Numbered from the stretch's first letter, positions 8,954 to 19,497 are shown. The stretch: 64,000 nt of DNA from an uncultured Pelagibacteraceae bacterium (GCA_902525935.1 CABZJA010000001.1:46896-110895), one strand, 5' to 3'. The notes: generated by a model not told the origin, from the letters alone. Translations and numbers: made by a program.

Positions 8954-9895
8954 ATGACTAAATTGAAAGGTATATTATTGACAGAAGGTATGCACGGTAT
9001 GGTTAGCCAAGTAGAAGGTTTGGCTAAAGCTTTAGATATAAATTTTTCTCACCACACAGTTGAAACAAAAGGTTTCTGGAAAGTTATACCACCAAAAATC
9101 ACTCCAATATCCGACTCAGTTTTTAAAAAAATTGAATGCGAAGATGTCGATTTAATAATTTCATGTGGGAGAAAAAGTGTTATCCCATCGATATTTTTAA
9201 AGAAAAATTCAAAGAAAAAAATATTTACTATTCATATTCAAAACCCAAAAGTAAAATTAGGAAATTTTGATTTAATTGTGGTGCCTGAGCACGATAATCT
9301 TGATGGAGATAACGTAGTAAAAACAAAAGGTGCTATACATTATTTAACAAGTGAAGAAATTGAAAAAGAAAAAGAATATTTGTTTAGTATTTCAAGCAAA
9401 TTGAAGGATAAAAATATAATATCATTAATAATTGGTGGTCCTACTCAGTATTATGATTATTCAGATAGAAATATCCAAGAAATTTTTTCAAAAGTAAATA
9501 ATTTAGTAAAAGAAAATAATCTTAGTTTAGTAGTCATCCCCTCCATGAGAACGCCAAAGGGAACAATAGAACATGCAAAAATATATTTTGGAAATGATCA
9601 TTTGGTTTTAGATGGTGTTGATAAAAAGGCCTATTTAAGTGCGCTTGCAATATCAAAACATATGGTTATTACTTGCGATTCAAGCTCTATGATTTCAGAG
9701 GCAGCTTTAACAGAAAAGCCAATTTATATTGCCACTATTCCACCTAAAAAAAGCGATAAAAGATTTAAAAACTTTAGAAAATTATTTCAAGAAATGAAAA
9801 TTGTTAGAGAATTAGGAGAAAAATTAGAAAATTGGAACTATGAAAAATTAGACGAAACGAATAGAGTAGCAAATATCATTAAAGATAAAATTTAA
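8954..9895 (+). CDS. ELM1-family (mitochondrial fission ELM1-like) protein
   Basis: A 313-residue protein resembling the ELM1/DUF1022 family, whose members look like nucleotide-sugar glycosyltransferases of the GT-B type. Seen: LTEGMHGMVSQVEGLAKAL at the start, the ISCGRKSVIPSIFLKK stretch, the family block FTIHIQNPKVKLGNFDLIVVPEHD, then LIIGGPTQYYDYS and the C-terminal ITCDSSSMISEAALTEKPIYI, which is where a sugar-nucleotide would bind in GT-B enzymes. The biochemical function of bacterial members is not established; a cell-envelope role is inference. It is followed after 5 bases by a 2OG-Fe(II)-like gene, likely in the same transcript. Confidence 0.78.
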   Translation: MTKLKGILLTEGMHGMVSQVEGLAKALDINFSHHTVETKGFWKVIPPKITPISDSVFKKIECEDVDLIISCGRKSVIPSIFLKKNSKKKIFTIHIQNPKVKLGNFDLIVVPEHDNLDGDNVVKTKGAIHYLTSEEIEKEKEYLFSISSKLKDKNIISLIIGGPTQYYDYSDRNIQEIFSKVNNLVKENNLSLVVIPSMRTPKGTIEHAKIYFGNDHLVLDGVDKKAYLSALAISKHMVITCDSSSMISEAALTEKPIYIATIPPKKSDKRFKNFRKLFQEMKIVRELGEKLENWNYEKLDETNRVANIIKDKI

Positions 9896-9900
9896 TTATA

Positions 9901-10563
9901 ATGGCATTTTTAAATTCAATACTAAAAAATTCGTCAAATCATAAATCCCCTTTTGAACATTGGGAATTAAATCAACCACTAACTGACGGCCAAGTTCAGG
10001 AAATCGTAAATGCTGATATAGCTAACCCAATAGAGCATGATCTAAATTATGATGGTACTAGAGCAATTGATGGTGGTGAAGGTAATTTTAGAGAAGGTAT
10101 ATCAGACGGAGGCAAGGCATTAAAATTTAGATGTTTTGTGACCAAAGAAAATTCAAATCAATTTCCTAATCTTGTTGAATTTATTAAAGAACTTCAAAAT
10201 CCATCGACCTACAAAAAAATTTCTGAAATGATAAATAAAGATCTTTCTAATTCATATGTAAGAGTTGAAGTTATTTGTGATAGAAAAGGATTTTGGTTAA
10301 AACCACATTGTGATATTAAAGAGAAACTGATGTCGTGTTTATTATTCGTAAACAAACATAATGAAAAAGAAGATTTAGGCACAGATTTTTATGATGAATA
10401 TCTAAAATTAGCAAAAACTGTTCCTTATAAGGATAATTATGGCTATTTTTTTTCAAGCGGCCCTAACACTTGGCACGGTATGGAAAAAAAAGAAATAGTA
10501 AAAGAGAGAAGATGTCTTCAAGTAAATTATGTTACATTCGAGACAGATTGGAAAGTCAATTAA
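9901..10563 (+). CDS. Putative 2-oxoglutarate/Fe(II)-type oxygenase
   Basis: A 220-residue protein with a plausible double-stranded beta-helix iron site: HCD in FWLKPHCDIKEKLMSCLLFVN (His-x-Asp), a distal histidine in GPNTWHGMEKKEI, and an arginine ten residues later in KERRCLQVNYV that would bind 2-oxoglutarate. That order and spacing match the 2OG-Fe(II) oxygenase (prolyl-4-hydroxylase/phytanoyl-like) superfamily. The N-terminal half has no recognised motif. The substrate is unknown. It sits 5 bases behind the ELM1-family gene and its stop is two bases from the convergent carB stop. The iron-site reading is direct; the enzyme class is inferred from it. Confidence 0.65.
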   Translation: MAFLNSILKNSSNHKSPFEHWELNQPLTDGQVQEIVNADIANPIEHDLNYDGTRAIDGGEGNFREGISDGGKALKFRCFVTKENSNQFPNLVEFIKELQNPSTYKKISEMINKDLSNSYVRVEVICDRKGFWLKPHCDIKEKLMSCLLFVNKHNEKEDLGTDFYDEYLKLAKTVPYKDNYGYFFSSGPNTWHGMEKKEIVKERRCLQVNYVTFETDWKVN

Positions 10564-10565
10564 AA

Positions 10566-13500
10566 TTAATTATCTTGCAGAGATTTAACTTTTAATTTTG
10601 TTGTTTTTAAAGATTTTATTGCTTCCAAGAATGAATAGGCTGTAGACATATTTGTACAATATGGAATTTTGTTTGCAAGAGTTCCTCTTCTTAATGCTCT
10701 TGCATCACTAATCCTGTGTTCAGAATTTCCACCTCCAGTATTTATCACCAAAGATATTTTTTTGGAATTTAAAACATCTACTATATGTGGTCTACCACTG
10801 CTCACTTTATTAATTTTTCTACATTTCATTCCATTTTGTTTTAAAATCTCTGAAGTTCCTTTGGTTGCAGAAAGTGTGAAACCAAGTTTTATTAGTCTTT
10901 GTGCAACACCGATTATTTCTTGTTTATGAGAGTCTTTTACTGATAAGAATGCCATGCCCTTAGTTGGCAATGAATTTGAGGCAGCAATTTGACTTTTTGC
11001 AATAGCCATTCCAAAATCATCATCAAACCCCATTACCTCACCAGTAGACTTCATCTCAGGGCCAAGTAATAAATCACTATCTGGAAATTTATTGAATGGA
11101 AATACTGCTTCCTTAACAGCAAATTTTTTATTGGTTTTATATTTTAATTTATATTTACTTAACTTTTCTCCAGACATTATTCTTGATGCAATTTTTGCAA
11201 GTGGAATACCATTTGCTTTTGAAACAAAAGGAACTGTCCTGCTTGCTCTTGGATTTACTTCTATTACAAAAATTTCATCATTTTTAATTGCGAATTGAAT
11301 ATTTAAAAATCCTATAACTTTTAGAGATAAAGCCAATTTTCTTGTTTGTATTTTAATTTCTCTTAAAAGTTTTGACTTTATTGAGACAGGCGGTAAGCAA
11401 CAAGCCGAGTCACCAGAATGAATTCCTGCTTCTTCGATGTGTTGCATTATTCCAGCAACATAAACATCTTTTCCATCAGAAATAGCATCCACATCTACTT
11501 CCATAGCATTGTCGATAAATTTATCAATTAAGATTGGATTTTGTTCTGATACTTTGAAGGCTTCATTTATAAATTGTTTCAACTGACTTTTGTCATGAAC
11601 AATTTCCATAGCTCTTCCACCCAAAACATAAGAAGGTCTCACAACTACTGGTAATCCAATTTTTTCTGCAACATTTATAGCTTGATTGAACTTGTATGCT
11701 ATTCCACTTTCCGCTTGCTTTAATTTAAGTTTTATAAGCAACTCTCTAAATCTGTCTCTGTCTTCTGCAAGATCAATCGATTTATATTGTGTCCCTAAAA
11801 TAGGTAATTTATTTTCATCTAAAAATTTAGCTAATTTGATAGGAGTTTGGCCTCCAAATTGTGCGATAATGCCAATTAGGTTTCCTTTTGATTTTTCTTT
11901 TAAAATTATATTCTCAACATATTCTTCAATTAAAGGTTCAAAGTACAATCTATCACTTGTATCATAATCTGTAGAAACAGTTTCTGGGTTACAATTTATC
12001 ATTATTGTTTCAAAACCTGCTTCTTTTAAAGAAAAGCTCGCCTGACAACAGCAATAATCAAACTCTATACCTTGGCCAATTCTGTTTGGACCTCCACCTA
12101 AAATTATTATTTTCTTTTTATTACTTGGCTCAGCTTCGCATTCAGTTTTAATAGAAAAATTTCTTTGATATGTAGAATACATATAAGGTGTGAAAGATTT
12201 GAATTCAGCGGCACAGGTATCAACTTTTTTAAAAACAGGCATAACTTTTAAACCTTTTCTTCTTGATTTTACGATAGTTTCTTTTTGATCAGTTAAAAGT
12301 GATATCTTTTTGTCAGAAAAACCTATTGATTTTATTCTATTAAATTCCTCAAAAGTTTTGGGCAGTCCTTTTGAATTTAGTATTTTTTCTTCATCAACTA
12401 ATTCCTTAATTTGATTTAAAAACCAAGGATCTACCTTTGATAATTTATATATAATATCTAATGAAATTTTTTTTCTAAAAGCCTCAGCAATCAGAAGTAA
12501 TTTGTTTGGTATATTGATTTTTAAATTTTTTAGGATTTCTTTTTTTGAATAGTTAAAAATATTATCTAATCCTGACAAACCAGTTTCGAGTGAAACCAGA
12601 GCTTTTTGAAAAGACTCTTTGAAATTTCTCCCAATTGCCATTGCTTCACCAACTGATCTCATGGATGTTCCTAAAATTGCTTCTGTGTCAGAAAATTTTT
12701 CAAATGTAAATCTTGGAATTTTCGTTACAACGTAATCGATTGTTGGTTCAAAAGAGGCTGGTGTTACTTTTGTTATTTCATTTTGTAGTTCATCAAGAGT
12801 ATAACCAACTGCTAATTTTGCTGCTACTTTTGCTATTGGAAAGCCCGTTGCTTTTGAAGCTAATGCAGATGATCTTGATACTCTGGGGTTCATTTCAATA
12901 ATTACCATTCTTCCATTTTTTGGATTTATGGCGAATTGAACATTCGAACCTCCTGTTTCAACACCAATTTTTCTTAAGCAAGCAATAGATGCATTTCTCA
13001 TTACTTGATATTCTTTATCTGTAAGTGTTAATGCTGGAGCTATTGTAACAGAATCACCAGTATGAGTTCCCATGGGATCAACATTTTCTATTGAGCAAAT
13101 AATTATACAATTATCATTTCTATCTCTGACAACCTCCATCTCAAACTCTTTCCATCCATCCAAACATTCTTCAACCAAAACCTGATTTTGAGGAGACTCA
13201 TTCATTCCCTCTTTAACAATTTTAAAAAAATCTTTTGTTGTTCTCGCAATACCTCCACCCAATCCTCCCAAAGTAAATGAAGGTCTAACAATTGCAGGAA
13301 GACCAATTTTATTTAAGCATTTTTCCGCGTTTGAAAGTTTATTTAGAACTTCTGATTTTGGTAAATCAATACCAATATCAGACATATTCTTTCTAAATTT
13401 TTTTCTGTCCTCTGCATTTGCTATTGCTTTTGAGTTTGCTCCAATAAGTTCAATTTTATATTTTTTAAGCAATCCTTTTTTTTTTGCATTAATTGCGAGG

Positions 13501-13790
13501 TTTAATGCTGTCTGTCCACCCATTGTAGGCAGAATAGCATCTGGCCTCTCTTTTTTGATAACCTCTTCTAGTACTTCTAGTGATATTGGTTCAATATAAG
13601 TCTTATCAGCAACACCAGGATCAGTCATTATAGTTGCTGGATTTGAGTTAATCAATATTACTCTATAACCTTCATCTTTTAATGCTTTGCATGCCTGCGT
13701 TCCTGAATAATCAAATTCACAAGCTTGACCAATAATAATTGGACCAGCTCCAATAACTAAGATTTTTTTAATGTCTTTTCTTTTTGGCAT
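10566..13790 (-). CDS. carB: Carbamoyl-phosphate synthase large subunit
   Basis: A 1074-residue protein that makes carbamoyl phosphate from bicarbonate, ammonia (channelled from CarA) and two ATP for pyrimidine and arginine synthesis. It has two duplicated ATP-grasp halves: [21 protein letters not shown] and [15 protein letters not shown] in the first, and [21 protein letters not shown] and [16 protein letters not shown] in the second. A C-terminal MGS-like allosteric domain follows ([22 protein letters not shown], then [19 protein letters not shown]). The length is normal. The gene starts 23 bases inside the end of carA, so the two are translated from one message. Confidence 0.98.
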   Translation of the reverse strand: MPKRKDIKKILVIGAGPIIIGQACEFDYSGTQACKALKDEGYRVILINSNPATIMTDPGVADKTYIEPISLEVLEEVIKKERPDAILPTMGGQTALNLAINAKKKGLLKKYKIELIGANSKAIANAEDRKKFRKNMSDIGIDLPKSEVLNKLSNAEKCLNKIGLPAIVRPSFTLGGLGGGIARTTKDFFKIVKEGMNESPQNQVLVEECLDGWKEFEMEVVRDRNDNCIIICSIENVDPMGTHTGDSVTIAPALTLTDKEYQVMRNASIACLRKIGVETGGSNVQFAINPKNGRMVIIEMNPRVSRSSALASKATGFPIAKVAAKLAVGYTLDELQNEITKVTPASFEPTIDYVVTKIPRFTFEKFSDTEAILGTSMRSVGEAMAIGRNFKESFQKALVSLETGLSGLDNIFNYSKKEILKNLKINIPNKLLLIAEAFRKKISLDIIYKLSKVDPWFLNQIKELVDEEKILNSKGLPKTFEEFNRIKSIGFSDKKISLLTDQKETIVKSRRKGLKVMPVFKKVDTCAAEFKSFTPYMYSTYQRNFSIKTECEAEPSNKKKIIILGGGPNRIGQGIEFDYCCCQASFSLKEAGFETIMINCNPETVSTDYDTSDRLYFEPLIEEYVENIILKEKSKGNLIGIIAQFGGQTPIKLAKFLDENKLPILGTQYKSIDLAEDRDRFRELLIKLKLKQAESGIAYKFNQAINVAEKIGLPVVVRPSYVLGGRAMEIVHDKSQLKQFINEAFKVSEQNPILIDKFIDNAMEVDVDAISDGKDVYVAGIMQHIEEAGIHSGDSACCLPPVSIKSKLLREIKIQTRKLALSLKVIGFLNIQFAIKNDEIFVIEVNPRASRTVPFVSKANGIPLAKIASRIMSGEKLSKYKLKYKTNKKFAVKEAVFPFNKFPDSDLLLGPEMKSTGEVMGFDDDFGMAIAKSQIAASNSLPTKGMAFLSVKDSHKQEIIGVAQRLIKLGFTLSATKGTSEILKQNGMKCRKINKVSSGRPHIVDVLNSKKISLVINTGGGNSEHRISDARALRRGTLANKIPYCTNMSTAYSFLEAIKSLKTTKLKVKSLQDN

Positions 13791-14961
13791 ATTTTTTTAT
13801 GTCTTTAATAAAATTACTAAATAAATATTTACTATCTTGTGGTCCAGGATTAGCTTCAGGATGATATTGAACTGAGAAAACTGGTTTATTTTTTAATCTT
13901 ATTCCTTCAATAGAATTATCAAATAATGATAGATGCGTTATTTCCGTATTTTTTTTTAAGCTTTGCTTAACAACTTCAAATCCATGATTTTGACTGGTAA
14001 TTTCTACTTTCTTAGTATTTAAATTTTTTACTGGATGATTTGCACCCCTATGTCCTAATTTCATCTTTTTGGTTTTTGCATCTAAGGCTAAAGCTAATAT
14101 TTGATGACCCAAACATATCCCAAATAATGGAATATTTTTTTTTATTAAATTTTTTACAACTTTAATTGCATACTTTCCTGTTGCAGCTGGATCCCCAGGA
14201 CCGTTTGACAAAAAAATTCCATGAGGTTTTAGATTAAGTATATTATTTGCATTTTCCTTGCAGGAAACAACTTTAACTTCGCAATCAAAATCAGAAAAAA
14301 ACCTAAGTATATTTTTTTTAATTCCATAATCTATCGCCACAACCCTAAATTTCTTCTTATTATTTTTTTCATAGCCCTTATTTTTTTTCCAAGTTTTAAA
14401 TCCTTTCCAAATGTAAGTTTTATTAGTTGTGACCTCTTGAGCAAGATCCATTCCATTTAAACCAGGCCATTTTATTGATTTATTTATTAGTTTATTAATA
14501 TTAAATTTACCATTTTTATTGTTTGATATTGTTCCTTTTGGAGCCCCTTTATCTCTTATAAAATTTGTTAAACTTCTGGTATCTAGACCAGTTATGCCTA
14601 CTATTTTATTTTTTTTAAGCCATTTATCTAAATTTTGCAGAGATCTATAATTAGAAGGACTTGTTATCTCTGAATTGAAAATAACTCCCCTTGTCCATAT
14701 TTTATCAGACTCTATATCTTCTTTATTAGCCCCAACGTTTCCAATGTGTGGAAATGTAAAATTTATTATCTGTCCTGCATACGATGGATCAGATATAATT
14801 TCTTGATAACCAGTTAATGAGGTATTAAAGCATACCTCTCCGGTTGCTTCTCCTTTATGTCCCAGTCCAATCCCTTTAAAGACTGATTTATTTTCTAGAG
14901 CTAAAATAGCTGTGTTAAAATTAGAGAGATGTGAAGTTTTGTTTTTTCGTTTTAAAGTCAA
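13768..14961 (-). CDS. carA: Carbamoyl-phosphate synthase small (glutaminase) subunit
   Basis: A 397-residue glutamine amidotransferase subunit that frees ammonia for CarB. The N-terminal CPSase-small domain shows in [28 protein letters not shown]; the class I glutaminase domain has the nucleophile in [13 protein letters not shown] (near residue 281) and the histidine-glutamate pair in [11 protein letters not shown]. There is no ATG in the first part of the frame. The only workable start is the TTG at 14961, immediately preceded by an in-frame TAA, so a TTG start is well supported. It overlaps carB by 23 bases and is divergent from yqeY. Confidence 0.95.
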   Translation of the reverse strand: MTLKRKNKTSHLSNFNTAILALENKSVFKGIGLGHKGEATGEVCFNTSLTGYQEIISDPSYAGQIINFTFPHIGNVGANKEDIESDKIWTRGVIFNSEITSPSNYRSLQNLDKWLKKNKIVGITGLDTRSLTNFIRDKGAPKGTISNNKNGKFNINKLINKSIKWPGLNGMDLAQEVTTNKTYIWKGFKTWKKNKGYEKNNKKKFRVVAIDYGIKKNILRFFSDFDCEVKVVSCKENANNILNLKPHGIFLSNGPGDPAATGKYAIKVVKNLIKKNIPLFGICLGHQILALALDAKTKKMKLGHRGANHPVKNLNTKKVEITSQNHGFEVVKQSLKKNTEITHLSLFDNSIEGIRLKNKPVFSVQYHPEANPGPQDSKYLFSNFIKDIKKYAKKKRH

Positions 14962-15083
14962 TTACAACTCATGAGTTAAAGGTTAATACAATAAAACGTA
15001 TTTATCCGCAACAGATCTATAATAATTTTTTAAAAATACAATTTTTTCTTTTGAACAATTTTGTCTATGAAGTACATTCTAAT

Positions 15084-15545
15084 ATGTCCTTAAGAGATAA
15101 AATAGATAACGATTACAAAAATGCTTTAAAATCAAAAGATAAAAATAAGATATCAACTTATAGGTTAATTTTATCTGGAGTTAAGGATATAGATATTAAT
15201 AACAGATCTGGCCCAAATAAAAAGGAGACAGACGATGAGGATATAAAAAAACTCTTAAAAAAAATGATTAAACAAAGATCCGAATCAATTGAAATATATA
15301 AAAAAAATGACAGGTCAGATTTATTAGAAATTGAACAAGTGGAGCTTGATGTTTTATCTGAATATTTACCTAAGCAATTATCTGAGGCAGATACAAAAAA
15401 GATATGTGAAGAAATTATAAAAAGTTCTGGAGCCTCTTCAATTAAGGATATGGGTAAAGTTATGGGTGAATTGAAAAAAAACCATGCTGACACAATTGAT
15501 TTCTCGAAGGCAGGTCAGATTATTAAAAATTTACTTAATAGCTAA
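15084..15545 (+). CDS. GatB/YqeY family protein
   Basis: The ORF track starts at 14931, but the first 51 residues there are low-complexity and lie over the carA start region; the family sequence begins at ATG 15084 with MSLRDKIDNDYKNALKSKDKNKISTYRLILSGVKDIDI. The resulting 153 residues match YqeY, a helical protein related to the tail of the GatB subunit of tRNA-dependent amidotransferase (LKKMIKQRSESIEIYKKNDR, LEIEQVELDVLSEYLPKQLSEAD, MGKVMGELKK). YqeY's own role is unclear; tRNA binding is suspected from the GatB likeness. The stop overlaps the dnaG start by one base, so they are co-translated. Confidence 0.87.
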   Translation: MSLRDKIDNDYKNALKSKDKNKISTYRLILSGVKDIDINNRSGPNKKETDDEDIKKLLKKMIKQRSESIEIYKKNDRSDLLEIEQVELDVLSEYLPKQLSEADTKKICEEIIKSSGASSIKDMGKVMGELKKNHADTIDFSKAGQIIKNLLNS

Positions 15546-17320
15546 TGAAATATCCAAAAGAATATTTAGACGAAATTAAAACTAGATTAAAAGTTTCAAC
15601 AGTTGTGTCTAAAACTGTCAAACTTAAAAAAAGAGGTAAGGAGTTTGTTGGTTTGTCACCTTTTAAAACAGAGAAAACCCCATCATTTACAGTTAATGAT
15701 GAAAAAGAATTTTACCATTGTTTTAGCACAAGTGAGCACGGAAATATTTTTGATTTTGTAATGAAAACCCAAAACCTTAGATTTGGTGAGGCAGTCAAAA
15801 TGCTTTCAAATCTCGCAGGTATGCAACCTTATACGTTTTCAAAACAAGATGAGGAAAGAGAGAATAAATGGAAATTATATAAATCTATATGTAGTAATTT
15901 TTCTGAATTTTATAAAAATGAATTATTTAAAAATGAGAATTCAATTAAAGCAAAAAATTATCTTAAATCAAGAGGACTGTCTGGTGTTGAGGTTAAAAAT
16001 TTTAACCTTGGTTTTGTAACAGAAGATTTAGATTATTATGAAATCCTAAAAAAGAATTTTGATGAAAAAATTATTAAAGATACAGGCCTGTTTTATTTTG
16101 ATGAAAAGAAAAAAAAATATATTTCAAGATTTAGAAACAGAATAATTTTTCCAATAAATAATATATCAGGAAATATAATAGGTTTTGGAGGAAGAATAGT
16201 AGACGATAATAAAAATTTAGCTAAATATATTAATTCACCTGAGACACCTTTTTTCAAAAAGGGATCAAACTTATATAATCTTGATAAAGCAAGAAAGTTA
16301 TCAAATAAATTAGAGGATGTTTATTTGGTTGAGGGGTATATGGATGTTATTGGTTTATCAAAAAATGGAATAGAAAATACTGTTGCAAATCTAGGAACTG
16401 CTTTAACAAGTAAACAAATACAAATTTTAAATCAATTCTATAATCATATAATTATATGCTTCGATGGCGACCAAAGCGGTTATAAAGCTGCATTGAGAGC
16501 AGCAGAGAATATTATCGATGAATTAAAACCTGATAAAAAAATTTCATTCTTACTTTTAGAAGATAATTTAGATCCAGATAATTACATAAATAAATTTGGT
16601 AAAGATAAATTTTTAGAAATTTCAAATCAAAAATCTATACCTATACATAAATTTATTTTTGAACATTATATTGGTCAAACAACGGAAAGTCCTAGCTCGC
16701 GAGCAATCTTTGAAAAAAAACTAAGAGAAATTGCATCAAATATTAAAGACAGTCTTGTGAAAAAATATACATTAGAGTATTTTCTTGAAAAAGTTTCAGA
16801 GTTAACTCCAAATATTAATTCAAAATTCAATAAAAATTATAAAATATTTCCAAAATCTCTTGCTAAAACAAAAAGTTATTATAATGAGACGAAATCATTA
16901 AAATCTTTTGAAATTAAAGAATTTTCATTTTTATATATATTACTCGCTAAACCAAAATTAATTCATGAAAACTTTCATATAATAGATAACGTCAAATTAT
17001 ATAGTGATGAGAATAAACAATTATTTGCTGAAATTTTAAACCAATCGAAAAATTTATTAAACCTAGACTTACAAAAATTAAATGTAGATAAAATTCTAGT
17101 TAGTAGAGTTATGAATTATGCTTCAATTAAACATATTATTTCAAAGAACTTAAATGATGATGAAAAAATTTTAGAAATTCTGACTGAGATTATTCAAGAT
17201 CTTAAAAATTATGAATTAGAGCAAAGAATATCTGTATTAGAATCGAAGTTTTCAAAAGATATGAGCGAAAGCACATTTAATGAGATAAAAGAGTTAAAAA
17301 AACAACAAAAAATCAACTAA
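15545..17320 (+). CDS. dnaG: DNA primase DnaG with degenerate zinc-ribbon ligands
   Basis: A 591-residue primase that lays RNA primers for replication. The N-terminal CHC2 domain is recognisable but its metal ligands are mostly gone: the usual CPFH is SPFK (residues 38-41) and the usual CFGC is CFST (59-62), leaving Cys59. The TOPRIM core is intact: VYLVEGYMDVIGLSKNGIENTVANLGTALT and IICFDGDQSGYKAALRA. RNIIFPI and IIGFGGRIVDD precede it. The C-terminal third is divergent, as expected for the DnaB-binding region. The ATG shares one base with the yqeY stop, and rpoD follows after 66 bases, the old primase/sigma arrangement without rpsU. Confidence 0.95.
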   Translation: MKYPKEYLDEIKTRLKVSTVVSKTVKLKKRGKEFVGLSPFKTEKTPSFTVNDEKEFYHCFSTSEHGNIFDFVMKTQNLRFGEAVKMLSNLAGMQPYTFSKQDEERENKWKLYKSICSNFSEFYKNELFKNENSIKAKNYLKSRGLSGVEVKNFNLGFVTEDLDYYEILKKNFDEKIIKDTGLFYFDEKKKKYISRFRNRIIFPINNISGNIIGFGGRIVDDNKNLAKYINSPETPFFKKGSNLYNLDKARKLSNKLEDVYLVEGYMDVIGLSKNGIENTVANLGTALTSKQIQILNQFYNHIIICFDGDQSGYKAALRAAENIIDELKPDKKISFLLLEDNLDPDNYINKFGKDKFLEISNQKSIPIHKFIFEHYIGQTTESPSSRAIFEKKLREIASNIKDSLVKKYTLEYFLEKVSELTPNINSKFNKNYKIFPKSLAKTKSYYNETKSLKSFEIKEFSFLYILLAKPKLIHENFHIIDNVKLYSDENKQLFAEILNQSKNLLNLDLQKLNVDKILVSRVMNYASIKHIISKNLNDDEKILEILTEIIQDLKNYELEQRISVLESKFSKDMSESTFNEIKELKKQQKIN

Positions 17321-17386
17321 ATTTAAAAAAAATCACATAGATTTTTTTGTATTAGACATTATATAACATTATCATACTTTTAAACT

Positions 17387-19210
17387 GTGGAAAGAATTAT
17401 TACAAAATCATTTGCAAGATTAATGGGTCGGGGAATCCACAGAGGATTTATTACTCATGAGGAATTAAATAAATCATTAGGGAAAAGAAATTTATCTAGT
17501 GATAACCTAGCACAAGCATTTATGCATATTCTTGACGAGAATATAGTGCTCGTTGAAAAAAAGTCTGATTATAAAATATTAAGAAAAAAAGATGCTTCTT
17601 CAAAAGAGGAGGGAAAAACTTTAGAAAAAAGTGATGATCCCATAAGAATGTATCTTAGAGAGATGGGTGGAGTTGAGCTGTTATCTAGAGAAGGTGAAAT
17701 AGCTATAGCAAAAAGAATAGAAGCTGGAAAAGATGTAATGCTTAATGCACTGTCCCAAAGTCCTATAACTGCACAACAATTTTTTGAATGGGATACTAAA
17801 CTTCAAAATGACGAAATACTAGTTAGAGAAATAATAGATATTGATACTAATTACATGGATGATGACGATAATAACAATAGTTCGAAACAAAAAAAAACAG
17901 ACGATGAACAGTCTACTGATGAAGCAAATAGTTCAGATGATGAATTTAATCCAACTTTGGCGGCAATGGAGACAGAAATTAAACCAAAAGTTCTGGAAAC
18001 TGCGCATATATTAACGAAAGAATACAATAAACTTATAAAATATCAAAAAGAGAAACTTTATTGTGTATTAAATTCTAAAAAATTTTCATCTTCAAAAGAA
18101 AAGAACTATAAAAAAATTGTAGACGACATTCTTGAGAATATTAAATCGCTACAATTATCTCCGTCAGTATTAGAGGAATTAGTTCAGAAACACTATTCTG
18201 AAAATAAAAAAATTATTTCGCTTGAAGGCAATCTTCTTAGACTTGCTATCGAGTCAAAAATATCTAGAGATGAATTTATAAAATTCTACATCGGCAATGA
18301 GATCAATCCAAATTTAAAAGAATTTTTAGATACAAATGATGTTTGGAAAAAATTTTTTCAAAGAAATAAAAATGAATTTAAAAATATCAGAGATAGATTA
18401 GTTGAGATAAGTAATAAACTTGGAATTTCAGTTACAGAGTACAAGAAGCTTGTAAGTCGTGTGCAAAAAGGCGAAAAGGAATCTAGGATTGCAAAAAAAG
18501 AGATGGTTGAAGCTAATTTAAGATTAGTAATTTCTATAGCAAAAAAATATACTAATAGAGGTCTTCAGTTTTTAGATTTAATACAAGAAGGAAATATCGG
18601 TTTGATGAAAGCTGTTGATAAATTTGAGTACAGAAGAGGATATAAGTTTTCAACTTATGCTACTTGGTGGATAAGACAAGCAATAACCAGATCTATAGCA
18701 GATCAAGCAAGAACTATCAGAATTCCAGTTCATATGATTGAAACTATAAACAAAATTGTTAGAACCCAAAGATTAATACTCAGTGAATTTGGTAGAGAAG
18801 CGACACCAGAAGAGCTGGCTAATAAATTACGTATGCCTTTAGAGAAGGTTAGAAAAGTTTTAAAAATTTCAAAAGAGCCTGTGTCTCTAGAGAAACCAGT
18901 TGGAGACGAAGAGGATAGTAGTTTAGGAGATTTTATCGAGGATACAAAAGCATTGGCTCCACTAGAACAAGCAATTAAATCTAATTTAAGTGAGGCAACT
19001 ACTAAGATATTATCTACTCTTACTCCAAGAGAAGAAAGAGTTTTAAGAATGAGGTTTGGGGTTGGCATGAATACCGATCATACATTAGAAGAAGTTGGGC
19101 TGCAGTTTTCAGTAACAAGAGAAAGAATTAGACAAATAGAGGCAAAAGCTCTAAGAAAATTAAAACATCCAAGTAGATCCAAACAATTAAAAAGTTTTCT
19201 AGAAAGTTAG
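17387..19210 (+). CDS. rpoD: RNA polymerase primary sigma factor (sigma-70)
   Basis: A 607-residue housekeeping sigma factor. Region 1.2 is [29 protein letters not shown]; an acidic, low-complexity spacer follows ([18 protein letters not shown]). Regions 2.1-2.4 contain [40 protein letters not shown], region 3 contains [12 protein letters not shown], and region 4.2 contains the helix-turn-helix [27 protein letters not shown]. The start is a GTG, with an in-frame TAA six bases upstream, so no longer ATG form exists. There is no obvious Shine-Dalgarno. The stop TAG (19208-19210) shares its last G with the first base of the tRNA-Val gene. Confidence 0.97.
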   Translation: MERIITKSFARLMGRGIHRGFITHEELNKSLGKRNLSSDNLAQAFMHILDENIVLVEKKSDYKILRKKDASSKEEGKTLEKSDDPIRMYLREMGGVELLSREGEIAIAKRIEAGKDVMLNALSQSPITAQQFFEWDTKLQNDEILVREIIDIDTNYMDDDDNNNSSKQKKTDDEQSTDEANSSDDEFNPTLAAMETEIKPKVLETAHILTKEYNKLIKYQKEKLYCVLNSKKFSSSKEKNYKKIVDDILENIKSLQLSPSVLEELVQKHYSENKKIISLEGNLLRLAIESKISRDEFIKFYIGNEINPNLKEFLDTNDVWKKFFQRNKNEFKNIRDRLVEISNKLGISVTEYKKLVSRVQKGEKESRIAKKEMVEANLRLVISIAKKYTNRGLQFLDLIQEGNIGLMKAVDKFEYRRGYKFSTYATWWIRQAITRSIADQARTIRIPVHMIETINKIVRTQRLILSEFGREATPEELANKLRMPLEKVRKVLKISKEPVSLEKPVGDEEDSSLGDFIEDTKALAPLEQAIKSNLSEATTKILSTLTPREERVLRMRFGVGMNTDHTLEEVGLQFSVTRERIRQIEAKALRKLKHPSRSKQLKSFLES

Positions 19211-19284
19211 GGCCGTTAGCTCAATAGTAGAGTACTGCATTGACATTGCAGGGGTAGTTGGAGCGTAACCAACACGGCCCACCA
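19210..19284 (+). tRNA. tRNA-Val (anticodon GAC) with an atypical D/T-loop core
   Basis: 75 bases with CCA encoded. All four stems pair: acceptor GGGCCGT/ACGGCCC, D stem GCTC/GAGT, anticodon stem CTGCA/TGCAG with loop TTGACAT, and T stem GTTGG/CCAAC. The T loop is AGCGTAA in place of the near-universal TTCRANN, so T54-T55 are A-G and A58 is T. The D loop AATAGTA keeps only one of the two conserved G's (G19-C56 can still form; the G18-U55 contact cannot), and positions 15/48 are both A. It may be a degenerate or specially folding tRNA; GUC/GUU codons could be read by a tRNA-Val(UAC) elsewhere. The first base overlaps the rpoD stop codon. Confidence 0.85.
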
Positions 19285-19302
19285 TTGCAAGATTATCTTT
19301 AA

Positions 19303-19329
19303 TTGATAACACAAAAAAAATGGTATAAT
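19303..19329 (+). promoter_or_regulatory. Probable sigma-70 promoter for the CAU tRNA
   Basis: TTGATA at 19303-19308 and a perfect TATAAT at 19324-19329, separated by 15 bases (slightly short). The -10 lies 15 bases before the mature tRNA 5' end, which would leave a leader of under 10 bases. It sits in the 60-base spacer between the two tRNA genes. Confidence 0.5.
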
Positions 19330-19344
19330 TAAGTGTTCAATTTT

Positions 19345-19421
19345 GGGCCTGTAGCTCAGTTGGTTAGAGCAGTACACTCATAATGTATTGGTCCCAGGTT
19401 CGAGTCCTGGCGGGCCCACCA
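19345..19421 (+). tRNA. tRNA with CAU anticodon, probably tRNA-Ile2 (lysidine type)
   Basis: 77 bases with CCA encoded, standard cloverleaf: acceptor GGGCCTG/CGGGCCC, D loop AGTTGGTTA, anticodon loop CTCATAA, T loop TTCGAGT. A CAU anticodon is shared by initiator Met, elongator Met and Ile2. The full Watson-Crick first base pair argues against the initiator. The C4-G69 and C5-G68 pairs (known TilS recognition elements in E. coli) and the variable region TTGGTC, like E. coli ileX, favour Ile2, in which C34 is changed to lysidine to read AUA. Met elongator remains possible. Confidence 0.9.
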
Positions 19422-19497
19422 AATCAAGTAAAATCAATGATTATAAATTATAGTTTTTCAACAATTAATTAAAAACTGTATTATCATTATAAATAAA

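Noticed and set aside
12713-12901. Leucine-rich plus-strand ORF inside carB
   Set aside because: Shadow of carB; the leucine repeat is a by-product of its reverse-strand codons.
14931-15083. N-terminal extension of the yqeY ORF in the track
   Set aside because: The extension is low-complexity and lies over the carA start region; family sequence begins at ATG 15084.
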